Shown here piece after piece: positions 34,637 through 44,906 of a stretch of DNA of 64,000 bases. Source of the DNA: Mesaphorura yosii (Eukaryota > Arthropoda > Collembola > Poduromorpha > Tullbergiidae). Within the stretch, counting starts at the first letter, position 1; each line of letters opens with the position of its first letter. Location of the stretch: assembly GCA_009869945.1 (NCBI GenBank), contig WIXG01000121.1:1-64000 (forward strand), read 5' to 3'. The notes beneath the pieces were generated by a model. That model was not told the origin of the DNA and did no database searches. It was given only the letters and a program-made list of their open reading frames with translations. The position numbers and the translations under genes are program-made.

Positions 34637-37600
34637 ATGGCCACAGAAACTGACTTGGCTGAAATTGACCGGGCCGCAGCAAAAGTTTTACAGGGTTACG
34701 ACTGGTCATTGGTGTCCAGCACGAAAAAGTATGTTTCTAAATGCCAAACGCCCATTTGAGAAAAATAAATTGTTTTCAGATTTTGAAGCTTTTAGTCTCA
34801 GCTTACCCCGCATGTAAACTTGATTCAATGCAATAATGAGATACGAACGAAGATTTCAATTCGTGCTATTGATTTCCAAACTAGTGATCATTGAACATTC
34901 GTGGCAATCTAACCAAGCATTCTAATTGCTCATAAGCACTGCGCTGGTGTGTGTATGATTTAATTTGTCTAAACGCATCACATTTCTAAATATTCCAGGC
35001 CAGCAGCACCAACTGTGAAGAACGACCATGTGAAGCGTCCCATGAACGCGTTCATGGTTTGGGCCAAAGCGGCGAGGAGACGACTGGCCGAGCAGTATCC
35101 GCAATTGCACAACGCGGAGTTGAGCAAAAGTCTGGGAAAATTATGGAGGTAAATTGCGTTGCCATTTTAACTCAGTTTTTGCTTTTCTGTTTTTGCTTTA
35201 GTCGTGTTTGAATGTGAAGTGGCCGAATCGGATGTTGTAAACGCGTCGTGTTATTTTGTTGTTTTCCAGTAAAAGTCATAAAGTCTTGCCTTGAAAATTC
35301 ATGAAGCGCAAAGACAAAGCAAATTAAGTACTTGAGCTTGAACTGCGTGGAACTGCTCACACGTATTCGGATACAAGAAGGGTGAATGATTGAGACAAAG
35401 CAAAGGTCCGGTCCGGTCGAATTGTCAGGATGATTTTACAATTTCACAACCGACTCACAAGTGCGTCGATTTATTGTATTAACCCATGTGAACTCCGAGC
35501 CACAGGTGGTCCGGCCCGAGTTCGGGTCCAGCTTCTTTCGTGCTTAAGCATTGGCCGTGAATTTCCAGAAAAACTTCCAGTCTCCTCTTCCCTAGAACTA
35601 AGCATTGTTCAGAGTTTTATTGTTTTAAGGCACAATGACTTCGGGAAAGACTGGTCGGGCAAAATTAATCCGGAACGAATGTCAGTGGCGGTTCATTCTC
35701 GGCGGTTTACCCTTGAAACTTTTGCTTCAAGTGTTTTACTGCTAACGCTCAAAGATTTCGGGCATTATTTCCGAAATCATGTGTTAAAAGCAAAAGTTAT
35801 CTTGAAGTTCGTTCCTCGCCCATCCAAATAACAATTATCTGAACATTAATGCATATTTTAAGCACTGTTAATAATATAAACATCGAAATGGTGCAATGTG
35901 CAGTCGGAAAGTCAGATTTTGTTGAAATGCAAACAAAACGTGAGGAAAACTCAACATTTATGTTGTGGTTCGTATCTTTGCTGTAGTTTGTAATTTGTAC
36001 CGTGTCACTGCTGCTTAAAATCATCACAAAACGGAGATAACTGCTTGCATCTCTTTCCTGTGCGTGCGTGCATGTGGATGAGAGTCAGGAGTGAAACTGA
36101 GGTTATCATCATTTCCAAAGGATTTACGGCGTGGATCTTTCTTGGATCGTGGTGTGTATTTGATCTGTGTGTCGTAGTTATTTTTTCGGAGTAATAAAAT
36201 TAGACATTTAGGAGTTTATACGTGTTGAGTGATGAAAAACAGAGCAAAACCCCAGCAGGAAAGATCATAGATTCCAACACAAACAACTGGAATGTTGGTT
36301 TTGTAGTAAAAACTATTATTGGACGCTTTACGTAGTCTTTAGGGCGAGACCTTTCCACAAACTGAATGATTTTGCCCAAGAATCGAACGCGTATCAGCCG
36401 CTGGCGTGCAATTATAATTAAGAAATCTTCGCAGAATTTATTATCAGCTTTTAATTAATGGTGACTTCTCGTGTTAAGATTACAATATGATAGTGAAGTT
36501 AATTATTTTCTTAGCACTAAATCAAAATTAGCGTTAATGAGCCCAAGAACAAAAACAAGAACTCGATGTCGAATGTTTTTATGTACGCATAATGTTAATC
36601 TGTATCGAGTATTGACTGATTGCGTACTTGATCTTGCCCTTGCTGTCAGGAAATATTTAACTAACCGTTTGTTTATTATCCTAATTATTATTTATGGACG
36701 GACGCGAGTACGAGTGCGAGTCCTGGACGACACAGGACAGGGCAGGGTTGGGGTTGAGGTAGTTTCAATAGCCATAGGCATAGGCATAGGAAAGGTCTCG
36801 AAGTGTTTATGATGTAAGAGCTGCGATGATGAAATCTCAATTCTTGTGTATCTGTATCGTATTTTTATAATAGGTTCATAAAACATGTGTGTGTACAAGT
36901 ATGAAACGAAGATGATCCAGAGAGGGTTAAACTTTAACTAAATTTATTGGGATGGAGCATAACAGATTTGTTAACTGAATGGCAATCTTGACTGAGGATG
37001 ATATCGAGACTTTGTAAACAAAGCACGAGACTTTTAGGGCAAGCCAATTGTTTGTCTTCCTTTCAGTCTGCCTATGCCTCCCCAAAGGATTTAAATAGAC
37101 TTTCATGGCTTGGAGAAATGTCTCGCCTGACCATCATGCCATGAAATCTCATCTGTCCATTAAAACAGAAATTAAACAGCACTTTTCTTAAATGCTCGCC
37201 ATACCTTATCAGGAATTTAAATATTTCACCTACTTGCCTAAGAAAATATTGATTCATGGTCATTTTGATGGACGGCAGGAATTTTATTCGTTTGAATTAT
37301 GAAATTGATATCCAAGGTAAATTGGTCAGTCACATTCGCATCCCGAATATGGAAGAAACCATTGCATTCCGTTGCAATGAGATTGTGAAGTGTTGATTTA
37401 ATTATCCGACACCCTTCTCTTCTAATTTCACGCGCAGGTTGCTGAGCGATGATGAGAAACGCCCGTTTGTTTTGGAGGCAGAGAGACTTCGTTCTGAGCA
37501 CAAAAGGATGCACCCTGATTACAAGTATCAACCACGAAGACGAAAACATCATAATAGTCACTCTCATCACAATAATCATCACAACAATCACAGCAGTAGC

Positions 37601-38583
37601 TCGATTACGAGCGCCAGCAAGGATCCTCATCAAAACACCCATCAACGTCAGCAGTCACGTCAAGAGAACAGTAAAAGCCCATCTTCGTCTTCCTTCAGCT
37701 TGAGCAGGTGAGCGATTTGGATAACAAATCCGCGTTTCTGCACGTCGAGCGTATTGCTCTCAGCAATTCAAGTGGTGATGATATTTACCCTGTTGAAATA
37801 TGAAGTAAAGTCAACAAAAATTATGCAGATTTGGGCTGCTTAATCAAACTTAGATTCAGTTCGAAGTCATTTATAATAGGCCAGAGTCGGGTTTGAAGGA
37901 AGAAAGCAAATCTAAAGCGTGCTTAGACTTCGACTTCAATATACAATTTATTCTTAACTGTTTAATATATTTCCAGCACGAGTTCGCCTCCTCTGCCATC
38001 GGAGAGGCACGACACGAAGCCACCCAGTTCGTCACGTCCACCAATTCCTCCCACGCCTCCAACCACTCCGGATAAAAGCAGCAGCAAGAAACGCCAACGG
38101 TACACGGAGCCAGGCGCGTCTCTGAACAGTCTGACTACTGACACTTGGGAGTACCAGCAGAAGTACATTTCTCAGCTGAACACCGCAGCGGCGAATACTG
38201 CTGCTGCCCACCACCACCATCACCACATAACAGGCACGAATACTCCAGCGGTGCTGATGGCGACGTACAATGACATCGTTACCCAACCAATCATGGTCCA
38301 GGAATTACTAAAGACGGAGCACCAACACCAACAACAGCAACAGCATCAGCACTTAATCACAAACTCTGCTACTTCGGTGTCCGGCCACACATCAACTCCG
38401 ACATCTTTGGGCCTTACAACGGGATCGACCTACGGAACGTCTGCCGCCACGCACGTCCAAGTTCCTGACTACCACCCACATCACCACAACCATCAGACGA
38501 ACTATCAGTCTTATCATCATCAGTATTTTAACGGGAATTACGATCAGTGGGGTTACCATCACGGGAGCGGCGGATTTATTTAA
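34637..38583 (+). CDS. SoxE: Group-E SOX transcription factor (Sox8/9/10, Drosophila Sox100B type), 372 aa
   Basis: Four exons all end in phase 2: 34637-34728, 34999-35148, 37438-37707 and 37977-38583. Residues about 13-26 ([14 protein letters not shown]) match the SOXE dimerisation motif that precedes the HMG box. The HMG box (about 41-119) contains [35 protein letters not shown], then [16 protein letters not shown] and [12 protein letters not shown]. An intron interrupts the box after LGKLW. Downstream lies [10 protein letters not shown], the short conserved SOXE block, followed by His/Gln/Asn-rich low-complexity sequence with homopolymeric histidine coded by CAY repeats. Family knowledge: nuclear, minor-groove HMG binder to AACAAW-type sites; in flies Sox100B acts in gonad and gut development. 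The usual proline after GYDWSLV (VPMPVR) is replaced by SSTKK. The 2.3-kb second intron is long for this locus. Poly(A) signal AATAAA lies at 38815-38820. Confidence 0.95.
35149..37437 (+). other. Large SOXE intron 2 (2.3 kb)
   Basis: It splits the HMG-box coding region ([18 protein letters not shown]). No coding exon was found. A short minisatellite-like patch, with GAGT/GCGAG repeats then CATAGG repeats, lies near 36700-36795. Introns of this size in developmental regulators often carry enhancers; none can be named here. Confidence 0.5.
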
Positions 38584-38869
38584 TGCATTGTCAAATACTT
38601 TACATGAGCATGGAATCCGTCTTAATATTTTGTATTTATGATACGATACGGTGTCTAGTGTCCCTCTACCTTGTTTAGAGTTTTTGCCTAGCTGGCGGCT
38701 TGAATGCTAAACCATTATTGTGTGTAGTATTAATTAATTAAGTACTGCCTGCCTTGAAAAACATGCCTTACGCCGTTTAATTTAATCACTTCGTAGCTTA
38801 TGTTGAATAGCAAAAATAAAGCCAAAAATAATAAATAAATAAATAAGAATAAATTCACAATTTTACGGC

Positions 38870-38875
38870 TTTATT
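38870..38875 (-). terminator. Poly(A) signal of DPH5
   Basis: TTTATT on the plus strand is AATAAA on the minus strand, about 100 nt after the DPH5 stop codon. The SOXE poly(A) signal on the plus strand is at 38815-38820, so the two convergent transcripts probably end within or overlapping about 60 nt of each other. Confidence 0.55.
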
Positions 38876-38975
38876 GTTCGATTCATTCACGACAATAAAA
38901 ATGAACCTTCAAAATTCACATTCGAAAGGCAAAAACTTCCGTCTCATTTAAAACATGCATAATGACAGCTAAAAG

Positions 38976-40435
38976 TTAACTTCCAGCAAATGTCGCTAAG
39001 AACTGCAGTTCTAACGGATGCAGGTTGCCAGGAATGATCAGCGAATGAAGAGGTGGTCCAAAGTCAATCGTTGAAATGTCTTTTAAGGTGGCCTTCGCAA
39101 TCTTCTGTGTTGGACTGCCGATTCTGGCAACACCAACACACAAGTCATCCGGGCCCAGCGTTAAAAGTTCTGTCAAAATTCATACATTGAATTCACAAGT
39201 TCATGAATCGCCATCAGCTACATCTACATCGTCTGCATGCGAATCTTACCACAATTTTCACAATCGCCACCACCGTCCGTTGCTTTCTTCGATTTGGTTT
39301 CGATTATTTGGAGTAGTTGATGTACAGCTTGAGAAATTGTCATAAACCTAGGAGGATCGTAAACTACTTTGCCTTTCATCATGCTCTCCAGATTGGGCTC
39401 CTTAATCTTTATGTCTGCGAATTGAGAAACCTTGCTTTATCATCCCAAATTGATTAATTATCCGTGGTCGAAGCTGTATACACTGATGTTTTACCTAAAA
39501 GACACAGAGTGTGTAGGCCTCGTCTCTTGTTTTCACAAATTTTATCAAAATAGCTGTCCGGTTTCCAGGTTTCAGTCCACATCGGTATTGAAATAGTTTC
39601 CCCAAAATTGTAAAGCTGTTGGAATAGTGGGAAGCGAATCGTGCAGTCAAATGTTTCAGTTCTCATATGCAGACGGTAGAAGTGTAACCAACGCGTCCTT
39701 ACGATTAGCGGTCTCTTAATTAGCAGTTAAGAGGGGGTGAAAGCCCGATGATGTTGGTGGCAACAGAAATTTAAGTTTTTTTAACACTAGTATGACAGAA
39801 TTTATCTCTGGCTGCTATTGCTTTACAGTGAGAATTCGATATCGAAAAAAGGGCATTTCAGAACCATTTCGTTATGTTTTCTACTGTACTGATTCTGTAC
39901 GTATTGGCGAGTGGGGAATAATTAAAATTTGACATAACCCTTAAGAGACCGCTAATTGTAAAGACGCGTTGAGTGTAACTATTGCTACCTGTAAACCAGT
40001 GGATCCAACGGCAATCATGATGGACGCATTGTGAACGACTTGGGTGCCCACATTCATTTCTTTGGCTCGCAACAAAATGTCCGTGTGAGTTGTTGCACCA
40101 AGTGGATCTCCAACGACTAGTAGTCCAACTGTTCCAGTTTGAGCCTGATCCAGCAACCTATCTGCCCCTTGCTCAATCATATCTCTGTCAGCCAACTGAA
40201 TACTTTTCCCACACATGCTTTCCTGGAATGAATCGTAATAGTCAAGTGATGCGGCCTAGAAGTCTGGAGTTCAGGTGATTAGTGAAATACTCACCAATTC
40301 TTCTTTCGCATAGTTGGCAATCAAGATCGATGTGTAGGATTCCAAGTAGACATGATCACAAGTCTTTAAGATTTCTAGTCCTTTGATGGTGATGTCTTTC
40401 GCGTCACCCAAACCAAGTCCGATTAAAAACAGCAT
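38976..40435 (-). CDS. DPH5: Diphthine methyl ester synthase DPH5, 284 aa
   Basis: Five exons on the minus strand join in phase: 40435-40295, 40222-39989, 39615-39495, 39414-39250 and 39169-38976. The product aligns end to end with eukaryotic DPH5 (about 285 aa). It has [20 protein letters not shown] at the N-terminus (SAM-binding Rossmann-like start), [47 protein letters not shown] and GLHTLCLLG. The second half has [32 protein letters not shown] and [14 protein letters not shown]. Known role: SAM-dependent tetra-methylation step of diphthamide synthesis on the modified histidine of translation factor eEF2, in the cytosol. The start matches the family start exactly. Intron 2 contains a 283-bp MITE inserted 9 bp from the exon 2 donor. 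The gene is head-to-head with the 251-aa gene at 40982 (546 bp between start codons). Confidence 0.97.
39689..39971. mobile_element. 283-bp non-autonomous DNA transposon (hAT-like MITE) in a DPH5 intron
   Basis: Terminal inverted repeats of 31 bp with two mismatches are visible: left 39689-39719 begins CAACGCGTCCTTACGATTAG, right 39941-39971 is the complement ending in ACGCGTTG. The 8-bp duplication AGTGTAAC flanks it perfectly at 39681-39688 and 39972-39979. CA...TG ends plus an 8-bp duplication point to the hAT superfamily. The interior (about 220 bp) has no coding capacity. The right target duplication ends 9 bases from the splice donor of DPH5 exon 2. The splice site itself is intact. Confidence 0.9.
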
Positions 40436-40981
40436 ACTTTATCTTCCGAGCCGGCTCTTCGAACTTTGTTAGCCCTGCGCTGACTGACTTAGTATCTATC
40501 TAATAACAATATCTAATCGGTACTTGCCTTGAGTCGCCGGAGCTTGGATCACTTACAATCTTTGACCACGGACTGGTTTCCACCGACAAGAACACATTTG
40601 CGTATTCCGCAGGCCACTGAATGACAGTCACCGTCCACATGTGATTCAAATCAGAAAGATTCCGCGCCTGCATAAAATCTCTCCTTATGCAAACCTGTTC
40701 TTTGTCACAATCAAACCTGACGCGGACGGAACCATTGATAACGCTTGAGCCTTAGCTTAAGCTTGACCCTGCTATTGGTCTCTTGTCAGTCTGGTACATT
40801 GAAGTAAATCGTTTAAGGTATTACAGGAAATGGGCGTATGAAAACTATGAGTTCAAAGTCCCAATTTTGCTGTGTAGCTGGTGAGCAGTGGTGTCACTTG
40901 AGTTTTTCTCCCGTATGAGGCAGCATTTTGCCCGATTAGACATTGTCCAGTGTCCAGCATTGCAGGATCACGGCTTCCAGC

Positions 40982-41737
40982 ATGCCCGAATGTGCATGTG
41001 GAAGTGGTAGCGGGCACTCACGGTCACCATTCAGGAGTTACGGATCCAGACAGAATACTTTGTTGACAAGTTTCGATGTCGACAGAAGAATAGCGTGTTC
41101 CGGCTGCAACACAATCACTTTTAGTTCCGAAGATAATCGATACCCACAGTTTCTGAACTTTCGAACTTCAACTCCATTACCACCACGAACAAGAGCAAGC
41201 CTTAGCATTGACCCTTGTGAACCTCCGCCATCACGTTCACTGCCTCCGCCAGTGTTTAGTCTAGGACGAAGACTTTCTCTGGACGATCAGTTCAGATCAG
41301 TGCCAACTCAAACTGAGGGGCCTGACTACAGATCGGCGTTCACACAAACTTCTCTGCGTCATCATCGATCAGCATTCACGCAGACGCCTCAGTACCATTC
41401 CCGACCAGTGCCCGCACCAGCACGGGAAATTGTTTATCAGTACGTCCCGTATCCCATGATCCCCGATGCAGACAGATTCAACAGAAGCCGCCGTTACGAA
41501 CAGAGCCTTCGAGGCTACGTGCCCGCAGCGGATGAAACCACCTTCCTCGGGCTGTACGTTCCAAGAGCAATGCACCATAAATGGAGTTTATCTGAATTTT
41601 GCATCCTTTTTGCGATACTTGTTGTGCTGCTGTTCATTTTCATGAACTCATCTGGTTTCCCGATGCTTATCTCGTCACTGTTGGGCTTGGTCTTCTGGCT
41701 TGTGTTTCTAAACCCAGAAGTCATCACCGGTTACTGA
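40982..41737 (+). CDS. Uncharacterised protein with hydrophobic C-terminal anchor, 251 aa
   Basis: This single open exon starts at ATG 40982 (MPECACGSGSGHSRSPF); an acceptor TTGCAG at 40963-40968 shortly before it suggests a spliced 5' UTR. The N-terminal part is Ser/Arg/Pro-rich. Three spaced TQT motifs (VPTQTEG, AFTQTSL, AFTQTPQ) form an internal repeat near residues 105-135. The last 50 residues are strongly hydrophobic: one transmembrane segment near FCILFAILVVLLFIFM, then a second (MLISSLLGLVFWLVFL) separated by a few residues, so a hairpin or tail-anchored arrangement is likely. There is no signal peptide. I do not recognise the family. Divergent from DPH5 and possibly sharing its promoter region. 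A possible poly(A) signal AATAAA lies at 42238-42243. Confidence 0.7.
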   Translation: MPECACGSGSGHSRSPFRSYGSRQNTLLTSFDVDRRIACSGCNTITFSSEDNRYPQFLNFRTSTPLPPRTRASLSIDPCEPPPSRSLPPPVFSLGRRLSLDDQFRSVPTQTEGPDYRSAFTQTSLRHHRSAFTQTPQYHSRPVPAPAREIVYQYVPYPMIPDADRFNRSRRYEQSLRGYVPAADETTFLGLYVPRAMHHKWSLSEFCILFAILVVLLFIFMNSSGFPMLISSLLGLVFWLVFLNPEVITGY

Positions 41738-43715
41738 TCCAATCACGTAAGTTAAGGTGACCAGGCACTACGTGGTTGTTGTTGCCCGCAGATGAGAGTC
41801 ATTTTGTGCTCATTCAATTCGCATGAGGACCGACCTAGCTAGAACCAAGTGTGATCACAAAATATACGTTTGGCTAGCAGCGAATGCGAATTATTTGATC
41901 CGACGCGTCCCGACCGGTAACCCTTTACAAAGAGTGCGAGTGTGCGAGAGAGCGTAGGAATGTTTTGACCTTCGGATGCGAAGATGCGATGCGTTTTGCT
42001 CTCCCATTTCCTTACGAAAGTTTACGTTCTGAGTAAAACCATTCATTGAATGCACACGGCATTGAGTTCCAAGAACTTTGCAAAAACCGAAATGGCTATC
42101 GCGTATCGCCGTGCCACGCAAAAGGCAGAATGCGAATGCAGTGAGGTGGAGATTGAGAAGTCAAATCCCATTATTGATTTCTGCGAAAGAAAAGACCGAA
42201 CAATTGACTTCACTCGGAAAAGGGAGTGTGGAACCGGAATAAATCTATGGCGTTTGTCTCACGAAGAAGTGGGATACGAAACGCAAAGCCAGGCGTAAAA
42301 TCGCCCATATAAGCGTAGGTCGACATCGTTTCTTGGTTACTACGAACAAAATGAGGCTGACCATGAAACTGAAATCTTGACTCCGTGATCGAATCGAGTG
42401 CGATCTGCAAAATAACCTAACCTACCACGAACATGAACAGGAACATGACGAAATTTTGCAAAATTAAACGGAAGAGTCAACTTTTGCATAATGCGTATTA
42501 GTCACATCGTCATTCAAATACGGCGTAATGAGTAGATAAGGACAATGCGTGAGTGAAGAGTGAGTTGGTTGGGTTCGGTTGTCAGTTGGGTGAACGACGA
42601 ACACGAACCCGATCTCTGTTTCTGCTTCTGCATAATTAACCAATGAATGTCTGTTTTAACCATGAATCACGCATCACGGTGACGGTCAAGGTATGAGTCC
42701 GCCGTCCGCCCCTCGCTGAGCCGCTTCACGTCCTGCATCTTGCATGTCCAAAATCCAATAATCCAAATCCAAGTGAATCCAAGGGCGTACTATCACGATT
42801 CATGATTCCACGAATGAAGTGGCGTGCCATGCCATGTCAGTCCATGTTTTTGTTTTGGAATGATAGAATACGCAAAGAAGGCCGTCCACGTCCACTTCGC
42901 AGAACTTTGTGGAAGTATACGTGATAGTAAATGCAGCGTAGTAGTAGCGTAGAATGTAAAAGATCTCCTAGCACCACCACTACCTTGTCGTGGTTCTTCT
43001 ATTTCCATCTCGTACCGCATTCTTTGTGGGATTCATCGTTGGGTGCATTGTCTCATTACATAATGTTTGTAAATATACGAGGAGCGCGAGCGATGAGCCA
43101 GCAGCGAACTGAGGTGCTGGAGATGAGATGATGAAAGTGAAAGGGAGCAGGGCATGAGGATTTAAACCTCATCATATCATCGTGGTGTAGGGTAGGAGAA
43201 CGCAGCGCAGGGTAACGTTGACGTGCTCGCTGAACGAGTTTGGTTTTTGCTAAGTACGTAGATAGCGAAACGTTAACCCAATAGCCAATTGTAAATATTA
43301 TTATTTCAGAGCCCGGGCTCCTAATGGCGGACTAGGCGGACCATTCAAATAAACCTCATTTATACGCTACAACATAGCTGACTCTACAGCGCAGCAGTCC
43401 AAGTGGAAGATTTTTTATGTATTTACGATTTTCGATTCAATTTTTGCGTCAACAAAATAACAACACGATTAGCTTCTGCCGTACGTCCCGTGCCGTGCCG
43501 TGAATAAGACGACGACAGAGCTCTATCGCTTGTGTTTTCCTATGTAGAAGTTCGTACTGCGCCGTACACATTTACAGACGTCGCGATGACTTAAGACAAA
43601 ACAAATACCAAGTTAAATGGACTTTACGGACGAGTTTCACTGGAAAGTTTTAAAGTGATTAAAATTTCATAAGATTTGAATCCATTCAAGTCTCAATTTC
43701 CTGATTATTGGCAAA
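41738..43715. other. Intergenic region between the 251-aa gene and a zinc-finger gene
   Basis: This holds the 3' UTR of the preceding gene (AATAAA at 42238-42243) and upstream DNA of the zinc-finger gene. An 82-codon frame at 42050-42298 has no domain and overlaps the probable 3' UTR, so it is not called. Nothing else is recognised. Confidence 0.45.
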
Positions 43716-44906
43716 ATGTTTCTCTACTCGTACAACTCTCACCCCGTTCAATTTGCGGATTCGCCCACGTGGACGACGAGCCCTGAAAATCGGATCACAT
43801 TCACTACGACTCAGTAAGTACATCTTATTTAGCTATGACTCATATCAAGTTTGTCGCAGTGTAGATTAAGTCTGTCGGAAATTAGGTCAGGCTAAGCAAC
43901 CTGATTCACCTCATACCAAATCTCATCTTTCGCATGGACTATCTTGGTTGTATGAGGCAAAATCGCTAATTACCACTTAACTTGCAGGAGTGAACTCCAG
44001 AATAACAATCGGTCCTTACTTGGGTTGGTCGTGGGTGAAAACGGCAAAACTTCCCAGACTTTGATAGACCTGGGAAACGGTACGGCCCATCTAACCTCTA
44101 CGACGAACACGCTTCCAACAATCAGCTCGATACCGATACAACAGTCGGCAACTGCGTCACACGACTTAACATCTGAAGAGCAAAAACCTGACCTCGTTGG
44201 ATTTATGGAAACGCCACCTCCACCCAATGGATTGAACGGAACTACATTCGGGTTAGTAGTCCAAGAATCTCAATCATCTCAATTCACGAAGGTGAAAGAT
44301 GTCCTAATCACACCACCGATTCTTCCTATTAGTGTTAAGGAACAATGCAAGACTTGCGGAGATGAAGTGCTGCAGCACGAATTAATACAGCATATGAGAA
44401 ATCATATGGGTCCAAGACGCTGCGAAATTTGCAACTACGAAGCTCCGACCAAGCATCACCTTCGAGAACATATGAACACGCATACAGGACTTAAGGTAAG
44501 AGATTTTGTAATAACGAAAATTGATTAGGCTTTTCCTAACTAATGAATAATTTGTATCCGTAAAACAGCCGTACAAATGCAACTTTTGTGACAAGTGCTT
44601 TGCCGCAAAGAATTCGCTTCGCGTCCACACGATGTATCTACACACAAAAGTCCGTGCACACCAGGTATGTTTCCCACTCTTAATATTTTATGATTTTAAG
44701 TGACCATTTAAAAAGTATCTTTAATCGTGGGTTTCCAGTGCCATCATTGCGACCAAAGATTCGTTACAACCAGTGAAAGAAAGAGTCACGAGCTTGTGCA
44801 CACCGACAAATGTCCAGTCTGTCAAATGTCGTTTCGTCTTCGAGGCCACCTAAGACAGCACATGAAGCTTCATGCTAACGCAGCCTTCCACCATAAAAAA
44901 CGATAA
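43716..44906 (+). CDS. C2H2 zinc-finger protein with five fingers, 289 aa
   Basis: Four exons join in phase: 43716-43813, 43988-44495, 44569-44664 and 44739-44906. The N-terminal 150 residues are Ser/Thr/Pro-rich without a recognised domain. Five fingers fill the C-terminus: CKTCGDEVLQHELIQHMRNH, CEICNYEAPTKHHLREHMNTH, then CNFC...H-x4-H, CHHCDQRFVTTSERKSHELVH and CPVCQMSFRLRGHLRQHMKLH. The TGEKP-type linker appears as HTGLKPYKC between fingers 2 and 3. This is consistent with a nuclear DNA-binding factor; target and orthologue are unknown. Start ATG 43716 gives MFLYSYNSHPV and has no in-frame upstream extension that I trust. The next gene, on the same strand, is also C2H2 but with different fingers. 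Confidence 0.88.

Noticed and set aside
42050-42298. 82-codon frame downstream of the 251-aa gene
   Set aside because: It overlaps the probable 3' UTR and poly(A) signal and has no domain.
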